Shown one piece after another: positions 1 to 8,421 of a DNA stretch of 64,000 nt. Position 1 is the stretch's first letter; every line of letters starts with the position of its first letter. The notes beneath the pieces are model-generated. The model was not told where the DNA came from. It saw nothing but the letters and a program-made list of their open reading frames with translations, and searched no databases. Origin of the DNA: Oscillospiraceae bacterium. Lineage in GTDB: Bacteria; Bacillota; Clostridia; Oscillospirales; Oscillospiraceae. The translations under genes were made by a program, and so were the position numbers. The DNA is taken from positions 1 to 64,000 of the forward strand of contig JAGAQA010000058.1 of NCBI GenBank assembly GCA_017622995.1, written 5' to 3'.

Positions 1-9
1 TGTCGGGCC

Positions 10-136
10 GAAGCCCTCTCCTGGGAGAGGGTGGCTCGCGCAGCGAGACGGGTGTGGGGCGGTACAACTTACCTGGTTCCGCCCCTCATCCGCCCCAGTG
101 TGCGCACTGGGGCACCTTCCCCCAGGGGAAGGCATC
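10..136. repeat. Pair of diverged inverted GC-rich intergenic repeats
   Basis: Two related arms face each other, 10-63 and 77-136. The reverse complement of the second arm aligns with the first over about 55 bases. Both share a CTCCTGGGAGAGG-like or CCCCTGGGGGAAGG-like palindrome at the outer end and GGGGCGG at the inner end. The right arm also contains the palindrome CCCAGTGTGCGCACTGGG. Repeats of this style are widespread between genes of gut Clostridia, but I have not compared copies. No coding signal is visible here. Confidence 0.7.
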
Positions 137-183
137 TCCCCAACAACTCCCAATTTGTCCACTTCCATGTGCTTTTATGAAGA

Positions 184-212
184 ATACCGGGGCAGAAAGA
201 CTACCCCGGTAT
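184..212 (-). terminator. Probable terminator of the cmk/ispH-rpsA operon
   Basis: A 9-bp stem (ATACCGGGG / CCCCGGTAT) with an 11-base loop lies 19 bases beyond the ispH-rpsA stop. On the minus strand it is followed by TTCTTCAT, which is only a weak U-tract. Confidence 0.55.
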
Positions 213-230
213 GGTTATTGGGAAGATGGA

Positions 231-2174
231 TTACTCAGCGTCGGTCTCTTCGCTGTCCTCCAGCAGAGCGCGGATGGACAGGGAGATGCGCTTGTTCTCG
301 GAATCCACGTCGGTGATCTTCACCTTCACAGTCTGACCCTCGGACAGCACATCCTCGGGCTTGCCGATGCGGCGGTCAGCGATCTGGGAAATGTGGATCA
401 GGCCGTCCACGCCGGGCAGAATCTCGGCGAAAGCGCCGAAGGTCATCAGCTTGACAACCTTGGCATCCACCACATCACCAACGTTGTAGTTGGTCATGAA
501 CTGGTTCCAGGGATTCATCTCAGCGGTCTTGTAGCCCAGAGAAATCTTGTGCTTCTCGGGGTCGAAGGAGATGACGTAAACATCGATCTCGTCGCCCACC
601 TTCACAACGTCAGCGGGAGTCTTGATGCGGTTCCAGCTCAGCTCGGAAACGTGCACCATGCCGTCCACACCGCCGATGTCAACGAAAGCGCCGTAGGAAG
701 TCAGGGACTTCACAACGCCGTGGTACTTCTTGCCAACCTCGATCTCGCTCCAGATCTTCTCCTGAGCGGCCTTGCGGTTCTCCGCGTTCACGGCACGGAT
801 GGAGCCGATGGCACGACGGCGGGCACGGTTGACCTCGGTAATCTTCAGCTGCACGGGCTTGCCCACCATACCGGCCATATCGCCGCCCTTGGCAACGCCG
901 GACTGGGAAGCGGGGATGAACACCCGGACGCCCTTCACATTGGCAACCAGGCCGCCCTTGTTCTCTTCGGTGATGACGGCATCAATGGTGGTCTTGTTCT
1001 CCACCAGCTCCGCCATCTCGTCCCAAACCTTCAGGCCGTCCAGCTTCTTCTTGGACAGCTGCACGGTGCCCTCCTGATCGTTCACGCGAACGACGAACAC
1101 TTCAATCTGATCGCCGACCTTCAGAATGTCCTCGGGCTTTACGGAAGGATCGGTGCTGACTTCATCATAAGGAATGTAACCGGCATGCTTGGTGCCCAGA
1201 TCAACCTGGACCTCGGTATTGCCGATCCCGGTAACGGTGCCGATAACCTTATCTCCTGTATTTAAAGTCTTGATGGACTGCTCGAGAAGTTCAGCAAAGT
1301 TCTCCTCCTGTACAGCCTCAACATTGGTAATTTCGCTCATAGTCTTGTTGACCTCCTTTATAATCCACGCCGGTGTGGACGCACCAGCCGTGATTCCAAC
1401 ATCAGAGATACCGGCGAAAAACGCGGGCTCCAGTTCGCTGGCATCGTCAACAAGAGCTACACGGTCGCAGTATTCGCGGCAAATCATAGCCAGGCGCCCG
1501 GTATTGGAGCTTTTTGCATCCCCAACCACCACCATGGCCTGGCACTGCCGGCTGAGTTCAGCCGCCTCGGTTTGCCTATCTTCAGTCGCCTTACATATTG
1601 TATCAAAAATTTTCAAGTTAGTAAACTGTTTTTTTGCAAAATTTCTGCATAATTTCCACAAACTTTCAGTGGATGTTGTTTGTGAAACCATACAAATTGG
1701 CATATTCGGGTCTACTTGTTCTTCCCTGACCCATTGCTGCAGGGCTTCCAGGCTGTCAAAAATCCGGCAGTCTCCGCACCAGCCCGCGATTCCCTCCACC
1801 TCCGGGTGGGTGGGAGTGCCGATGATGATGGGAAGGCGGCCCTCCGCCTCCGCCTGGCTCACCAGGCCATGGATGCGTTTGACAAAGGGACAGGTGGCGT
1901 CGATCACCTCTGCCCCTGTGGCAGTCAGCCGTTCAAAAACCTGGCGGCTGACACCGTGGGAGCGAATGATCACCGTATCCCCCGGCCGGGCCTCCTCCGG
2001 GGTGTCGATAACCCCGATGCCGTCCTTTCGGAACTGCTCCACCACATGCCGGTTGTGAATGATGGGGCCCAGCGTAAGGGTCCGCTTTCCGGCCGCGGCG
2101 GCAGACTGGACCAGCTCCACCGCCCGGTTGACGCCGAAGCAGAAGCCGGCACTTTTTGCTACCCGTACACTCAT
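231..2174 (-). CDS. ispH-rpsA: IspH (HMBPP reductase) fused to ribosomal protein S1 domains
   Basis: The N-terminal half (about residues 1-280) is 4-hydroxy-3-methylbut-2-enyl diphosphate reductase, the last step of the MEP isoprenoid pathway. It carries the three expected Fe-S ligands, Cys12 (GFCFGV), Cys95 (ATCPF) and Cys194, plus His40, the PTHPE motif near 123 and the KSSNT substrate loop at 221-225. The C-terminal half holds four S1 OB-fold repeats at about 306-376, 394-461, 478-548 and 565-636, ending in an acidic tail. This fusion is known in many Clostridia, where the S1 part is taken to serve as the ribosomal S1-like protein. The ATG overlaps the cmk stop by four bases, so the two are translationally coupled. 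Confidence 0.95.
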   Translation of the reverse strand: MSVRVAKSAGFCFGVNRAVELVQSAAAAGKRTLTLGPIIHNRHVVEQFRKDGIGVIDTPEEARPGDTVIIRSHGVSRQVFERLTATGAEVIDATCPFVKRIHGLVSQAEAEGRLPIIIGTPTHPEVEGIAGWCGDCRIFDSLEALQQWVREEQVDPNMPICMVSQTTSTESLWKLCRNFAKKQFTNLKIFDTICKATEDRQTEAAELSRQCQAMVVVGDAKSSNTGRLAMICREYCDRVALVDDASELEPAFFAGISDVGITAGASTPAWIIKEVNKTMSEITNVEAVQEENFAELLEQSIKTLNTGDKVIGTVTGIGNTEVQVDLGTKHAGYIPYDEVSTDPSVKPEDILKVGDQIEVFVVRVNDQEGTVQLSKKKLDGLKVWDEMAELVENKTTIDAVITEENKGGLVANVKGVRVFIPASQSGVAKGGDMAGMVGKPVQLKITEVNRARRRAIGSIRAVNAENRKAAQEKIWSEIEVGKKYHGVVKSLTSYGAFVDIGGVDGMVHVSELSWNRIKTPADVVKVGDEIDVYVISFDPEKHKISLGYKTAEMNPWNQFMTNYNVGDVVDAKVVKLMTFGAFAEILPGVDGLIHISQIADRRIGKPEDVLSEGQTVKVKITDVDSENKRISLSIRALLEDSEETDAE

Positions 2175-2851
2175 GCGCCCAGCTTCTCCCCGATGATTGT
2201 TTTCATGGCGGCAATGACTTCCTCAATGCTCATTTCGGAGGTATCCAGCTTCACCGAATCCCGGGTCATCTTCAGGGGGGCGATTTCCCGGTGGGTGTCC
2301 TGGTAGTCCCGCTGCTGGATCTCCTTCAGCACCTGGTCAAAGTTTGCCTTCTGCCCCTTGGCCGCCAGCTCGTTGCAGCGGCGGCGGGCCCGGACCTCCG
2401 CGGAGGCGGTGAGGAAGATCTTCACGGTGGCCTTGGGCAGCACCACGGAGCCGATGTCCCGGCCGTCCATAACCACGTCGTACTGCCGGGCAATGTCCCG
2501 CTGCATATCCAGCAGCATTTCCCGCACCACGGCGTGGGCGGAGATCAGGCTGGCCTTCTGGGAGATTTCCTGGGTACGGATGTCGCCCGTCACATCCATC
2601 CCGTTCATAATCATGTGCTGCACCCCATCTTCATCGTATTCGATGCCGATGGTCAGCTCGTCGATATAGCGGTTCACGCCGTCCACATCCTTGGGGCTTA
2701 CCCCCCACAGATCCATAAAATAGGCAACGGTGCGGTAGATGGCCCCGGTGTCCACATAGCGGTAACCCATTTCCTGGGCCAAACGGCGGGCAATGGTGCT
2801 CTTCCCCGCTCCCGCAGGGCCGTCAATGGCAATGGAGATTTTCTTTTCCAT
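2171..2851 (-). CDS. cmk: Cytidylate kinase
   Basis: Phosphorylates CMP and dCMP using ATP in the cytosol. The P-loop GPAGAGKST is at residues 11-19, the DGRDIG motif of CMP kinases is present, and 226 residues is the usual length. The frame stays open upstream, but I chose the ATG at 2851 because GGAAGGAA lies just before it and the protein then begins MEKKISIAIDGPAG as in the family. It sits 87 bases after the degenerate sigma gene and overlaps ispH-rpsA by ATGA. The cmk-ispH/rpsA pairing is a common Clostridia arrangement. Confidence 0.95.
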   Translation of the reverse strand: MEKKISIAIDGPAGAGKSTIARRLAQEMGYRYVDTGAIYRTVAYFMDLWGVSPKDVDGVNRYIDELTIGIEYDEDGVQHMIMNGMDVTGDIRTQEISQKASLISAHAVVREMLLDMQRDIARQYDVVMDGRDIGSVVLPKATVKIFLTASAEVRARRRCNELAAKGQKANFDQVLKEIQQRDYQDTHREIAPLKMTRDSVKLDTSEMSIEEVIAAMKTIIGEKLGA

Positions 2852-2938
2852 GGTATATGTTTCCTTCCAAAGTAATTTAGAATGGTGGTTTTGGTAGACA
2901 AAGGCAGGAATAAACTCAGTTGTCAATTGGCGAAAGCC

Positions 2939-3976
2939 TTATCTCTCCTGCCGGAGAAGTGCCAGTGCCTTTGCCTCCCGGTCCAGCACCTCCTGTGGGG
3001 TGAGCTTCAGACGCCTGCCCGCCTCCTCGGGAGAAAGGGGCAGTTCCCCATCCAGCCCAAACCGCAGGGAAAGAAGGGCCGCGTCCTGCTCATCCAGCAC
3101 ACTTAACAGCTCCTGAATCCGCTGACGCATCTGGAAATAGGCAGTGTCCTCCACGGCCTGGTTTTCCTCCTCCGGATTTTCCGGTTCCGGCTCCGCGGTG
3201 GCCCGCTGGACCATTCTGGCATCCTCCAGATTCCGCCGGACGGTTGCCGCCTCCTCCGGGGAGATGTGCATTTCCAGGGCAATCTCCTCCAGAGTGGGAT
3301 TTCTTCCCAGCTCCGCCAGCAGCCGCTGATCCACCGCCCGGTAATCCTCCAGGGCCTGACGCATCTTCTGGCCCACGCCGTTGTTCCGGGCCTGGATGGT
3401 AATGGCCTTTGCTATGCTCTCCCGGATGGCCCGGTCCCGCTGGGCGGCAAAGCTTCCCTCCCGGTAGCCCTGCACCGCCTGCCACAGGCCCAGGCTTCCC
3501 TCCTGGATGAGGTCCATCAGCAGAACGCCGTAGCCCACATATTCCCTGGCCAGCTCCGCAACCCGCAGAAGGCCCAGGTTTGTCAGTGCTTCCCTTGCAA
3601 GGGCATCACCTTGGGCGGCCTTCCGGGCCAGGGCTTCCTGGTCGCCCTGGGTATCCAGGCTTTCCAGCTCCTCCAGATACAGCCGCAGAGGATCGTTGGG
3701 CGAAAGGCTCCGAGTGTCCATACCGGACTGCACCATTTGTTCCTCCTGCCGCAGCCGAAGGGCCGCCTGGCCCACATACTGCCGGCAGGGCAGTGCCGTA
3801 ATATCCAGCAGCAGGCCCTTTTCCTCAATGGCCGCGAAGGCATCCTCCACCGCCTCTTCCGTTTCCTCCTCCAGGAAGGTCAGCAGCTGAGCGGCATTCA
3901 GCTGCTCTCCCGGCTTCCTGGAAGCGAGCAGCCGCTGCCAGGGGGCATCCCCAAAGTCAAACTCCATTTCCATCAT
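2939..3976 (-). CDS. Degenerate sigma-70 family protein with a region 1.1-like N-terminus
   Basis: 345 residues with the architecture of a primary sigma factor. Residues about 15-65 resemble region 1.1, 95-105 region 1.2, 110-180 region 2 (LLMDLIQEGSLGLWQAV is well kept), 215-250 region 3 and 285-345 region 4. The residues that melt and read promoters are largely gone. The aromatic FRFSTYATKWIRQ stretch of its neighbour is replaced here by EGSFAAQRDRAIRESIAKA, and the region 4.2 helix (ERVRQIE in the neighbour) reads QEVLDRE. It overlaps the preceding sigma gene by ATGA. Function is not known: it may be a sigma with altered specificity, a core-binding modulator or a decaying paralogue. Confidence 0.75.
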   Translation of the reverse strand: MMEMEFDFGDAPWQRLLASRKPGEQLNAAQLLTFLEEETEEAVEDAFAAIEEKGLLLDITALPCRQYVGQAALRLRQEEQMVQSGMDTRSLSPNDPLRLYLEELESLDTQGDQEALARKAAQGDALAREALTNLGLLRVAELAREYVGYGVLLMDLIQEGSLGLWQAVQGYREGSFAAQRDRAIRESIAKAITIQARNNGVGQKMRQALEDYRAVDQRLLAELGRNPTLEEIALEMHISPEEAATVRRNLEDARMVQRATAEPEPENPEEENQAVEDTAYFQMRQRIQELLSVLDEQDAALLSLRFGLDGELPLSPEEAGRRLKLTPQEVLDREAKALALLRQER

Positions 3977-4848
3977 TCCAGGAAATCCTCCAATCCCATA
4001 CTGGCGCCCATAGACTGCAATTTGTCCATGGCCTGTTTTTCAATCTGCCGCACCCGCTCCTTGGAAATGCCCAGCTTTTCGCCGATGGCCTCCAGGGAAT
4101 AGCAGGTTCCGTCCTCCATGCCGAAATGGAGCCGGAGAATGGTCTGCTGCCGGGGATTCAGGGAATCCAGCAGCCGGTCCATCATGCCGGTCAGCTCCTT
4201 GCGCACCAGTTCTTCCTGGGGCTGAGGTGCTTCCAGATCCTCCAAAAGCGTTCCCAGGGTGCCCTTTTCCCCGTCGCCGGTGGGCACATCCAGGGAGCAG
4301 ACGTCCGGAGACAGCAGCAGAAGCTCCTCCACCTTCTCCGCCGGAATGTCCACACGCCGGGCAATCTGCTCCGCCGTGGGTTCCGTTCCCAGCTCCTGCC
4401 GCAGCACCGCCCGGGCCGCCTGAATTCTGCGCATCCGCTCGGCGGTGTGCACCGGCACCCGGATGGCCCCCCCGTGGTTCAGCAGGCACCTGGTAACGCC
4501 CTGGCGAATCCACTTGGTAGCATATGTAGAAAACCGGAAATCCCGGGTATAATCAAACTTCCGGGCGGCGGCCAGCAGGCCGATGGACCCCTCCTGGATG
4601 AGATCCAGCAAAGGCACGCCCCGGCCCGCGTACTCCTTGGCAACGGACACCACCAGCCGCAGATTGCAGTTGACCATCTTTCGGATGGCCTCCTCGTCCC
4701 CTTCCGCGCAGCGCTGGGCCAGAACCCGCTCCTCCTCCTGGGTCAGGCGGGGGTAGCTGCGGATTTCCCGCAGGTACTGGCGGATGTCATCCTCGTCCGT
4801 GGGAACGTAAGCGGTGGTTTCTTCTTCTTTATCCAAAAGCTCTGTCAT
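3973..4848 (-). CDS. rpoD: RNA polymerase sigma factor, RpoD/SigA family, lacking region 1.1
   Basis: 291 residues covering region 1.2 (DDIRQYLREIRSYPRLT), region 2 (NLRLVVSVAKEYAGRGVPLLDLIQEG, then FRFSTYATKWIRQGVTR), region 3 and region 4.2 (SLEAIGEKLGISKERVRQIE). It begins almost directly at region 1.2, so the usual autoinhibitory region 1.1 is missing. Region 2.4 (KWIRQGVTRCLLNHGGAIR) departs from the nearly invariant WWIRQAITRA of primary sigmas. The dnaG-sigma order is the classical Firmicutes operon and argues for RpoD, but a more typical RpoD could exist outside the window. ATGA overlaps occur with dnaG upstream and with the degenerate paralogue downstream. Confidence 0.8.
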   Translation of the reverse strand: MTELLDKEEETTAYVPTDEDDIRQYLREIRSYPRLTQEEERVLAQRCAEGDEEAIRKMVNCNLRLVVSVAKEYAGRGVPLLDLIQEGSIGLLAAARKFDYTRDFRFSTYATKWIRQGVTRCLLNHGGAIRVPVHTAERMRRIQAARAVLRQELGTEPTAEQIARRVDIPAEKVEELLLLSPDVCSLDVPTGDGEKGTLGTLLEDLEAPQPQEELVRKELTGMMDRLLDSLNPRQQTILRLHFGMEDGTCYSLEAIGEKLGISKERVRQIEKQAMDKLQSMGASMGLEDFLE

Positions 4849-6590
4849 GCTTTGATTCCTTTACTTTCCCGTAATTTCTTCTGCAAGGACAAAAGATCCT
4901 CGTCAGACCCGGCATTCTTGAACTGGCTGGCCTGCCGGATCACCCGAATGCTGTCCTTCAGCGCCTGCTCGGACACAGGCTCCGTGCTGCGCTGCAAAAT
5001 ACCGGCAATATGGGCCATTTCCTCCCCGGTAAAATCCGTCAGTCCGGCCAGGGAGGGGTCCTTGCCGCTTTCATACTGGCGCTGCAGCTGCCCGTAGACC
5101 CGGCCCAGCAGCGGCGAAGAGAAGCTTTCCGGTTTCAGGTCCCGGGTCTGCTCCATGAGCCCCGGATCCCGCAGACACAGGGCAATGACGTTTTCCTCCG
5201 CCATGGCGGATTTTACATTCTCATAGTGGATGGTGCGGCTCTTGGGCTGCCGGGCAGCGGCGGGGGCCAGGTCGATGTGCTCCTGCTTCCGCTTTTCTCT
5301 GGCCATACGGCGCTTAAAGGCCTTGGAAACCTCCAGCTTCATGGCATCTCCACTGATGCCCGCGGCTTCCGCCGCCCGGGTGCCGTAGATTTCCCGCTGA
5401 ACCGCCCCGGGGAGGCTGCTGATAAAATCGGCGGCCTCGGAAACGAACCGGATCCGTTCCTCATCCACGGTGAGATCATACTTTTTCTGAATGGCCCGAA
5501 GCTGATACTCCATCCGGTTGGAGGATTCCTCCAGAAGGAGCCGGAACTTGTCCGCTCCGAACTTCCGCAGGTATTCGTCCGGGTCCTTGGCATCCCGCAT
5601 CTGCAAAACCTTCACCTGAAGCCCTGCCTTTTCCAGCATGGGAATGGCCCGCTTGGTGGCATTCTGGCCCGCGTCGTCCCCGTCGTAGATGAGCACAACC
5701 TGCTCCGTATACCGGCTCAGCAGCACCGCGTGCTCCTCCGTCAGGGAGGTGCCCAGGGATGCCACCGCGCAGTCAAAGCCGTACTGGTGCAGGGCAATGG
5801 CGTCCATATACCCCTCCACCAGAATCAGGTAGCCCAGCTTGGATTTCTTGGAAATATTCAGGGCGAACAGGTTTTTGCGCTTGTTAAAAATGATGGTCTC
5901 CGGGGAATTGAGGTATTTGGGGGTGGAGTCGTCCATGACCCTGCCGCCGAAACCAATCACATTGCCCCGGACATCGATGATGGGAAACATGAGCCGGTTG
6001 CGGAACCGGTCATAGATTCTTCCGTTTTTCTGGGACACGGATACCAGGCCCGCGTCCTTCAGCTCTTCTTCCGTATAGCCCTTGGCCAGCATGGCATCGC
6101 AGAGGCTGTTCCAGCTGTTGGGGGCAAAGCCGATGCCGAACCGGGTCAGGGTTCCCTTGGTGAGCCCCCGCTTTTGCGCGTAGGCCAGGCCCTCCGCCCC
6201 GGCAGGGGCATAGAGCTGGGAGACGAAGAACCGGGCCGCTTCCTTGCTCAGGGCCCACAGCCGCTCCTGCTGACGGTAACGGCTCTGGTACTGCTCGTCC
6301 TCCGGCACCTCCATACCGGCCCGCTGGGCCAGGGCCCGGACCGCGTCGGGGTAGCTGAGCCCCTCGATCTCCATTTCAAAATTGATAACGCTGCCGCCCT
6401 TATGGCAGCCGAAGCAGTAGTAGATTCCCTTGTCCGGCGCCACCGAGAAGGAGGCGGTCTTTTCCCCATGGAAGGGGCACAGACCGAACAGGTTGCTGCC
6501 GGACCGTTTCAGATTCACATACTGGCCCACCACTTCCTCAATGGGATTCCGTGCCGCCAGTTCGTCCAGAAATGCCGGTGGAAAAGCCAT
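4845..6590 (-). CDS. dnaG: DNA primase
   Basis: Synthesises RNA primers at the replication fork. The CHC2 zinc finger is at Cys38, His41, Cys59 and Cys62. The TOPRIM core has Glu259 (LVEGYMDA) and the YDGDDAG acidic motif at 302-308. The C-terminal part would hold the helicase-binding domain, and 581 residues is normal. The ATG follows AGGAGG at good spacing. The gene ends in an ATGA overlap with the sigma gene, so primase and sigma factor are coupled as in other Firmicutes. Confidence 0.96.
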   Translation of the reverse strand: MAFPPAFLDELAARNPIEEVVGQYVNLKRSGSNLFGLCPFHGEKTASFSVAPDKGIYYCFGCHKGGSVINFEMEIEGLSYPDAVRALAQRAGMEVPEDEQYQSRYRQQERLWALSKEAARFFVSQLYAPAGAEGLAYAQKRGLTKGTLTRFGIGFAPNSWNSLCDAMLAKGYTEEELKDAGLVSVSQKNGRIYDRFRNRLMFPIIDVRGNVIGFGGRVMDDSTPKYLNSPETIIFNKRKNLFALNISKKSKLGYLILVEGYMDAIALHQYGFDCAVASLGTSLTEEHAVLLSRYTEQVVLIYDGDDAGQNATKRAIPMLEKAGLQVKVLQMRDAKDPDEYLRKFGADKFRLLLEESSNRMEYQLRAIQKKYDLTVDEERIRFVSEAADFISSLPGAVQREIYGTRAAEAAGISGDAMKLEVSKAFKRRMAREKRKQEHIDLAPAAARQPKSRTIHYENVKSAMAEENVIALCLRDPGLMEQTRDLKPESFSSPLLGRVYGQLQRQYESGKDPSLAGLTDFTGEEMAHIAGILQRSTEPVSEQALKDSIRVIRQASQFKNAGSDEDLLSLQKKLRESKGIKA

Positions 6591-6652
6591 GGAACAGCCT
6601 CCTTTCGGTTTGATTCCCTGCCCCCAGGGGGATCACTTGGGATTTACCGGAT

Positions 6653-6682
6653 ATTATACCACATTACCCACGGACATTCCAG
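6653..6682 (-). promoter_or_regulatory. Possible promoter upstream of dnaG
   Basis: Minus-strand TATAAT (6658-6653) lies 63 bases before the dnaG start, with TGGAAT 17 bases further upstream. The -10 is perfect but the -35 is poor, and it overlaps the 3' end of dgt. Confidence 0.4.
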
Positions 6683-7677
6683 CCTGTGGGGACAAAAATC
6701 TCATGGAATTTGCCCACGGCGTAGTTATCCGTCATACCGGCAATGTAGTCGCAGACGGTACGCCCCATGCCGTCAAAGCTCAGCTGGGGCTGGAAATCCT
6801 CCGGCAGCTGCTCAGGGTGGTTCACATAATACTCATAAAGCTGCTGAAGCATGGCCTTTGCCTTGCTTTCCTCCCCCTTGGCCACCGGGTTGCGGTAGAC
6901 CCGCTCAAACATGAAGCTGCGCAGGTCCGCCAGAGCCTTCTCCACCTGGGGCGTCATCCGGATGGCACCCGCCTCCCGGGATACCCGGATCATGTCGCAG
7001 ACCAGAGTGTTGATCCGGTCCCGCTGGTTTTCTCCCAGCAGGGCCACAATGTCCCGGGGAATGTCTTCCGTTCTGAGAATCCCCGCCCGGATGGCATCGT
7101 CAATATCGTGATTCACATAGGCAATCTGGTCCGACCGGCGGACGATCTGCCCTTCCAGGGTTTCCGGGATGTAAGGGCCGGTGTGGCCCAGAATGCCCAG
7201 CCGGACCTCGTTGGTCAGGTTCAGACCCTGTCCGTCCTTTTCCAGGCAGTCCACCACCCGCAGGCTCTGCTCATTGTGCCGGAAGGGTTTGCCCCAACAC
7301 TCGGACAGGGCCGCTTCTCCGGCATGGCCGAAGGGCGTGTGGCCCAGATCATGGCCCATGGCGATGGCCTCCGCCAGATCCTCGTTAAGCCCTAAGGCCC
7401 GGGTGATGGTCTTGGCGATGCGGGTGACCTCCAGGGTGTGAGTCATCCGGGTGCGGTAGTGGTCCCCCTCCGGGTTTAGAAACACCTGGGTTTTGTGCAT
7501 CAGCCGACGGAAGGCCTTGCTGTGGACCACCCGGTCCGTATCCCGCTGGTAGCAGGTGCGCACATCATCCTCCCGTTCCGGCTCCGTTCTGGGGCGGCCG
7601 GTGCTCCGGTCGGAAAAGGCTGCCAGCGGATTCAGCCGCCGGTGCTCCAAACGTTCCAATTCTTCCCGCACGGTCAT
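6664..7677 (-). CDS. dgt: dGTPase (deoxyguanosinetriphosphate triphosphohydrolase-like)
   Basis: An HD-superfamily hydrolase expected to cleave dNTPs to nucleoside and triphosphate. HD residues are visible at His80, His109-Asp110 (MGHDLGHTPFGH) and a later Asp in NHDIDDAIRAG. The frame is open to a GTG at 7686, but that codon lies inside the Shine-Dalgarno AGGAG. The ATG at 7677 (MTVREELERL) has eight bases of spacing and gives 337 residues, so I prefer it. It lies between yigZ and dnaG on the same strand. Confidence 0.9.
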   Translation of the reverse strand: MTVREELERLEHRRLNPLAAFSDRSTGRPRTEPEREDDVRTCYQRDTDRVVHSKAFRRLMHKTQVFLNPEGDHYRTRMTHTLEVTRIAKTITRALGLNEDLAEAIAMGHDLGHTPFGHAGEAALSECWGKPFRHNEQSLRVVDCLEKDGQGLNLTNEVRLGILGHTGPYIPETLEGQIVRRSDQIAYVNHDIDDAIRAGILRTEDIPRDIVALLGENQRDRINTLVCDMIRVSREAGAIRMTPQVEKALADLRSFMFERVYRNPVAKGEESKAKAMLQQLYEYYVNHPEQLPEDFQPQLSFDGMGRTVCDYIAGMTDNYAVGKFHEIFVPTGWNVRG

Positions 7678-7750
7678 TGCCATCACTCCTTAATATTTGT
7701 TTCCGGTTTTTCGCAAGTATTTTTTGATCATCCCCGCAGGGGATTCCTTC

Positions 7751-7795
7751 ATTGTCAATTGTCAATTATCCATTGTCAATTGTCAATTGTCAACT
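7751..7795. repeat. TGTCAATT short tandem repeat array
   Basis: Five imperfect copies of the unit TGTCAATT (minus strand AATTGACA) in 45 bases. The array overlaps the last codons and TGA stop of yigZ, so the protein ends Asp-Asn because of the repeat. Read on the minus strand each unit contains TTGACA, a consensus -35 hexamer. The same motif borders the element at 18224-18469. Confidence 0.8.
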
Positions 7796-8418
7796 GCTAC
7801 CGGAAACGCCCGGTACTCCTGGCCGATTTCCATGGCCTCCACGGTGCCGCTGGTCATGTCCCGCAAATGGGTGAGAAAGGCCTGGGTTCTTCCCTCCGGG
7901 AACAGCACCTCCAGCTCGATTTCCGCGCCGTAATCCGTTTTGCGGATCAGCCCGTCAAAGGCGGCAACCGCCAGCTTCACCCGCTCGTAATAGGCATAGG
8001 GACAGGGTAAGTACAGGGCCGTCCACACCCGTTTCATGGACTTACCCGCCGCGTCCACGGCGATTTTCGCCCCTCTGGTATAGGCCCGGACCAGTCCTCC
8101 GGCGCCCAGCAGAATGCCGCCAAAATACCGGGTGACCACGCACACCACATTGTAGAGTTCTTCCCTTTGCAGCACCTGGAGCATGGGCATCCCGGCGGTG
8201 CCTCCCGGCTCCCCATCGTCGGAAAACCGGACGGCGCCATCCCGTATGATGTAGGCCCAGCAATTGTGGGTGGCGTCATAGTGCTTCTTTTTCATCTCCT
8301 GAATCCTCTGCAGAGCCTCCTCCTCGGTTTCCACCGGCCAGATACGGCCGATAAACCGGGACTTTTTCTCCACAAATTCCTCTTCGCCGAAGGCTGTAGG
8401 CACCAGATATTCGTCCAA
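7783..8418 (-). CDS. YigZ/IMPACT family protein
   Basis: 211 residues of the YigZ (UPF0029/IMPACT) family, whose N-terminal domain has an S5-like fold. Conserved stretches are KKSRFIG near residue 18, HNCWAY, DDGEPGGTAGMP near 72 and VTRYFGGILLGAGGLVRAY. The start is TTG at 8418, preceded by AAGGAG inside the end of hflX. It begins three bases after the hflX stop, so the pair is probably coupled. Family members have been linked to translation or stress control, but the biochemical role is not settled. The last two residues derive from a repeat. Confidence 0.88.
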   Translation of the reverse strand: MDEYLVPTAFGEEEFVEKKSRFIGRIWPVETEEEALQRIQEMKKKHYDATHNCWAYIIRDGAVRFSDDGEPGGTAGMPMLQVLQREELYNVVCVVTRYFGGILLGAGGLVRAYTRGAKIAVDAAGKSMKRVWTALYLPCPYAYYERVKLAVAAFDGLIRKTDYGAEIELEVLFPEGRTQAFLTHLRDMTSGTVEAMEIGQEYRAFPVAVDN

Positions 8419-8421
8419 AGG

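Noticed and set aside
7751..7795. Short regular repeats resembling a CRISPR array
   Set aside because: Units are 8 bases and contiguous, without spacers, and no cas gene is present.
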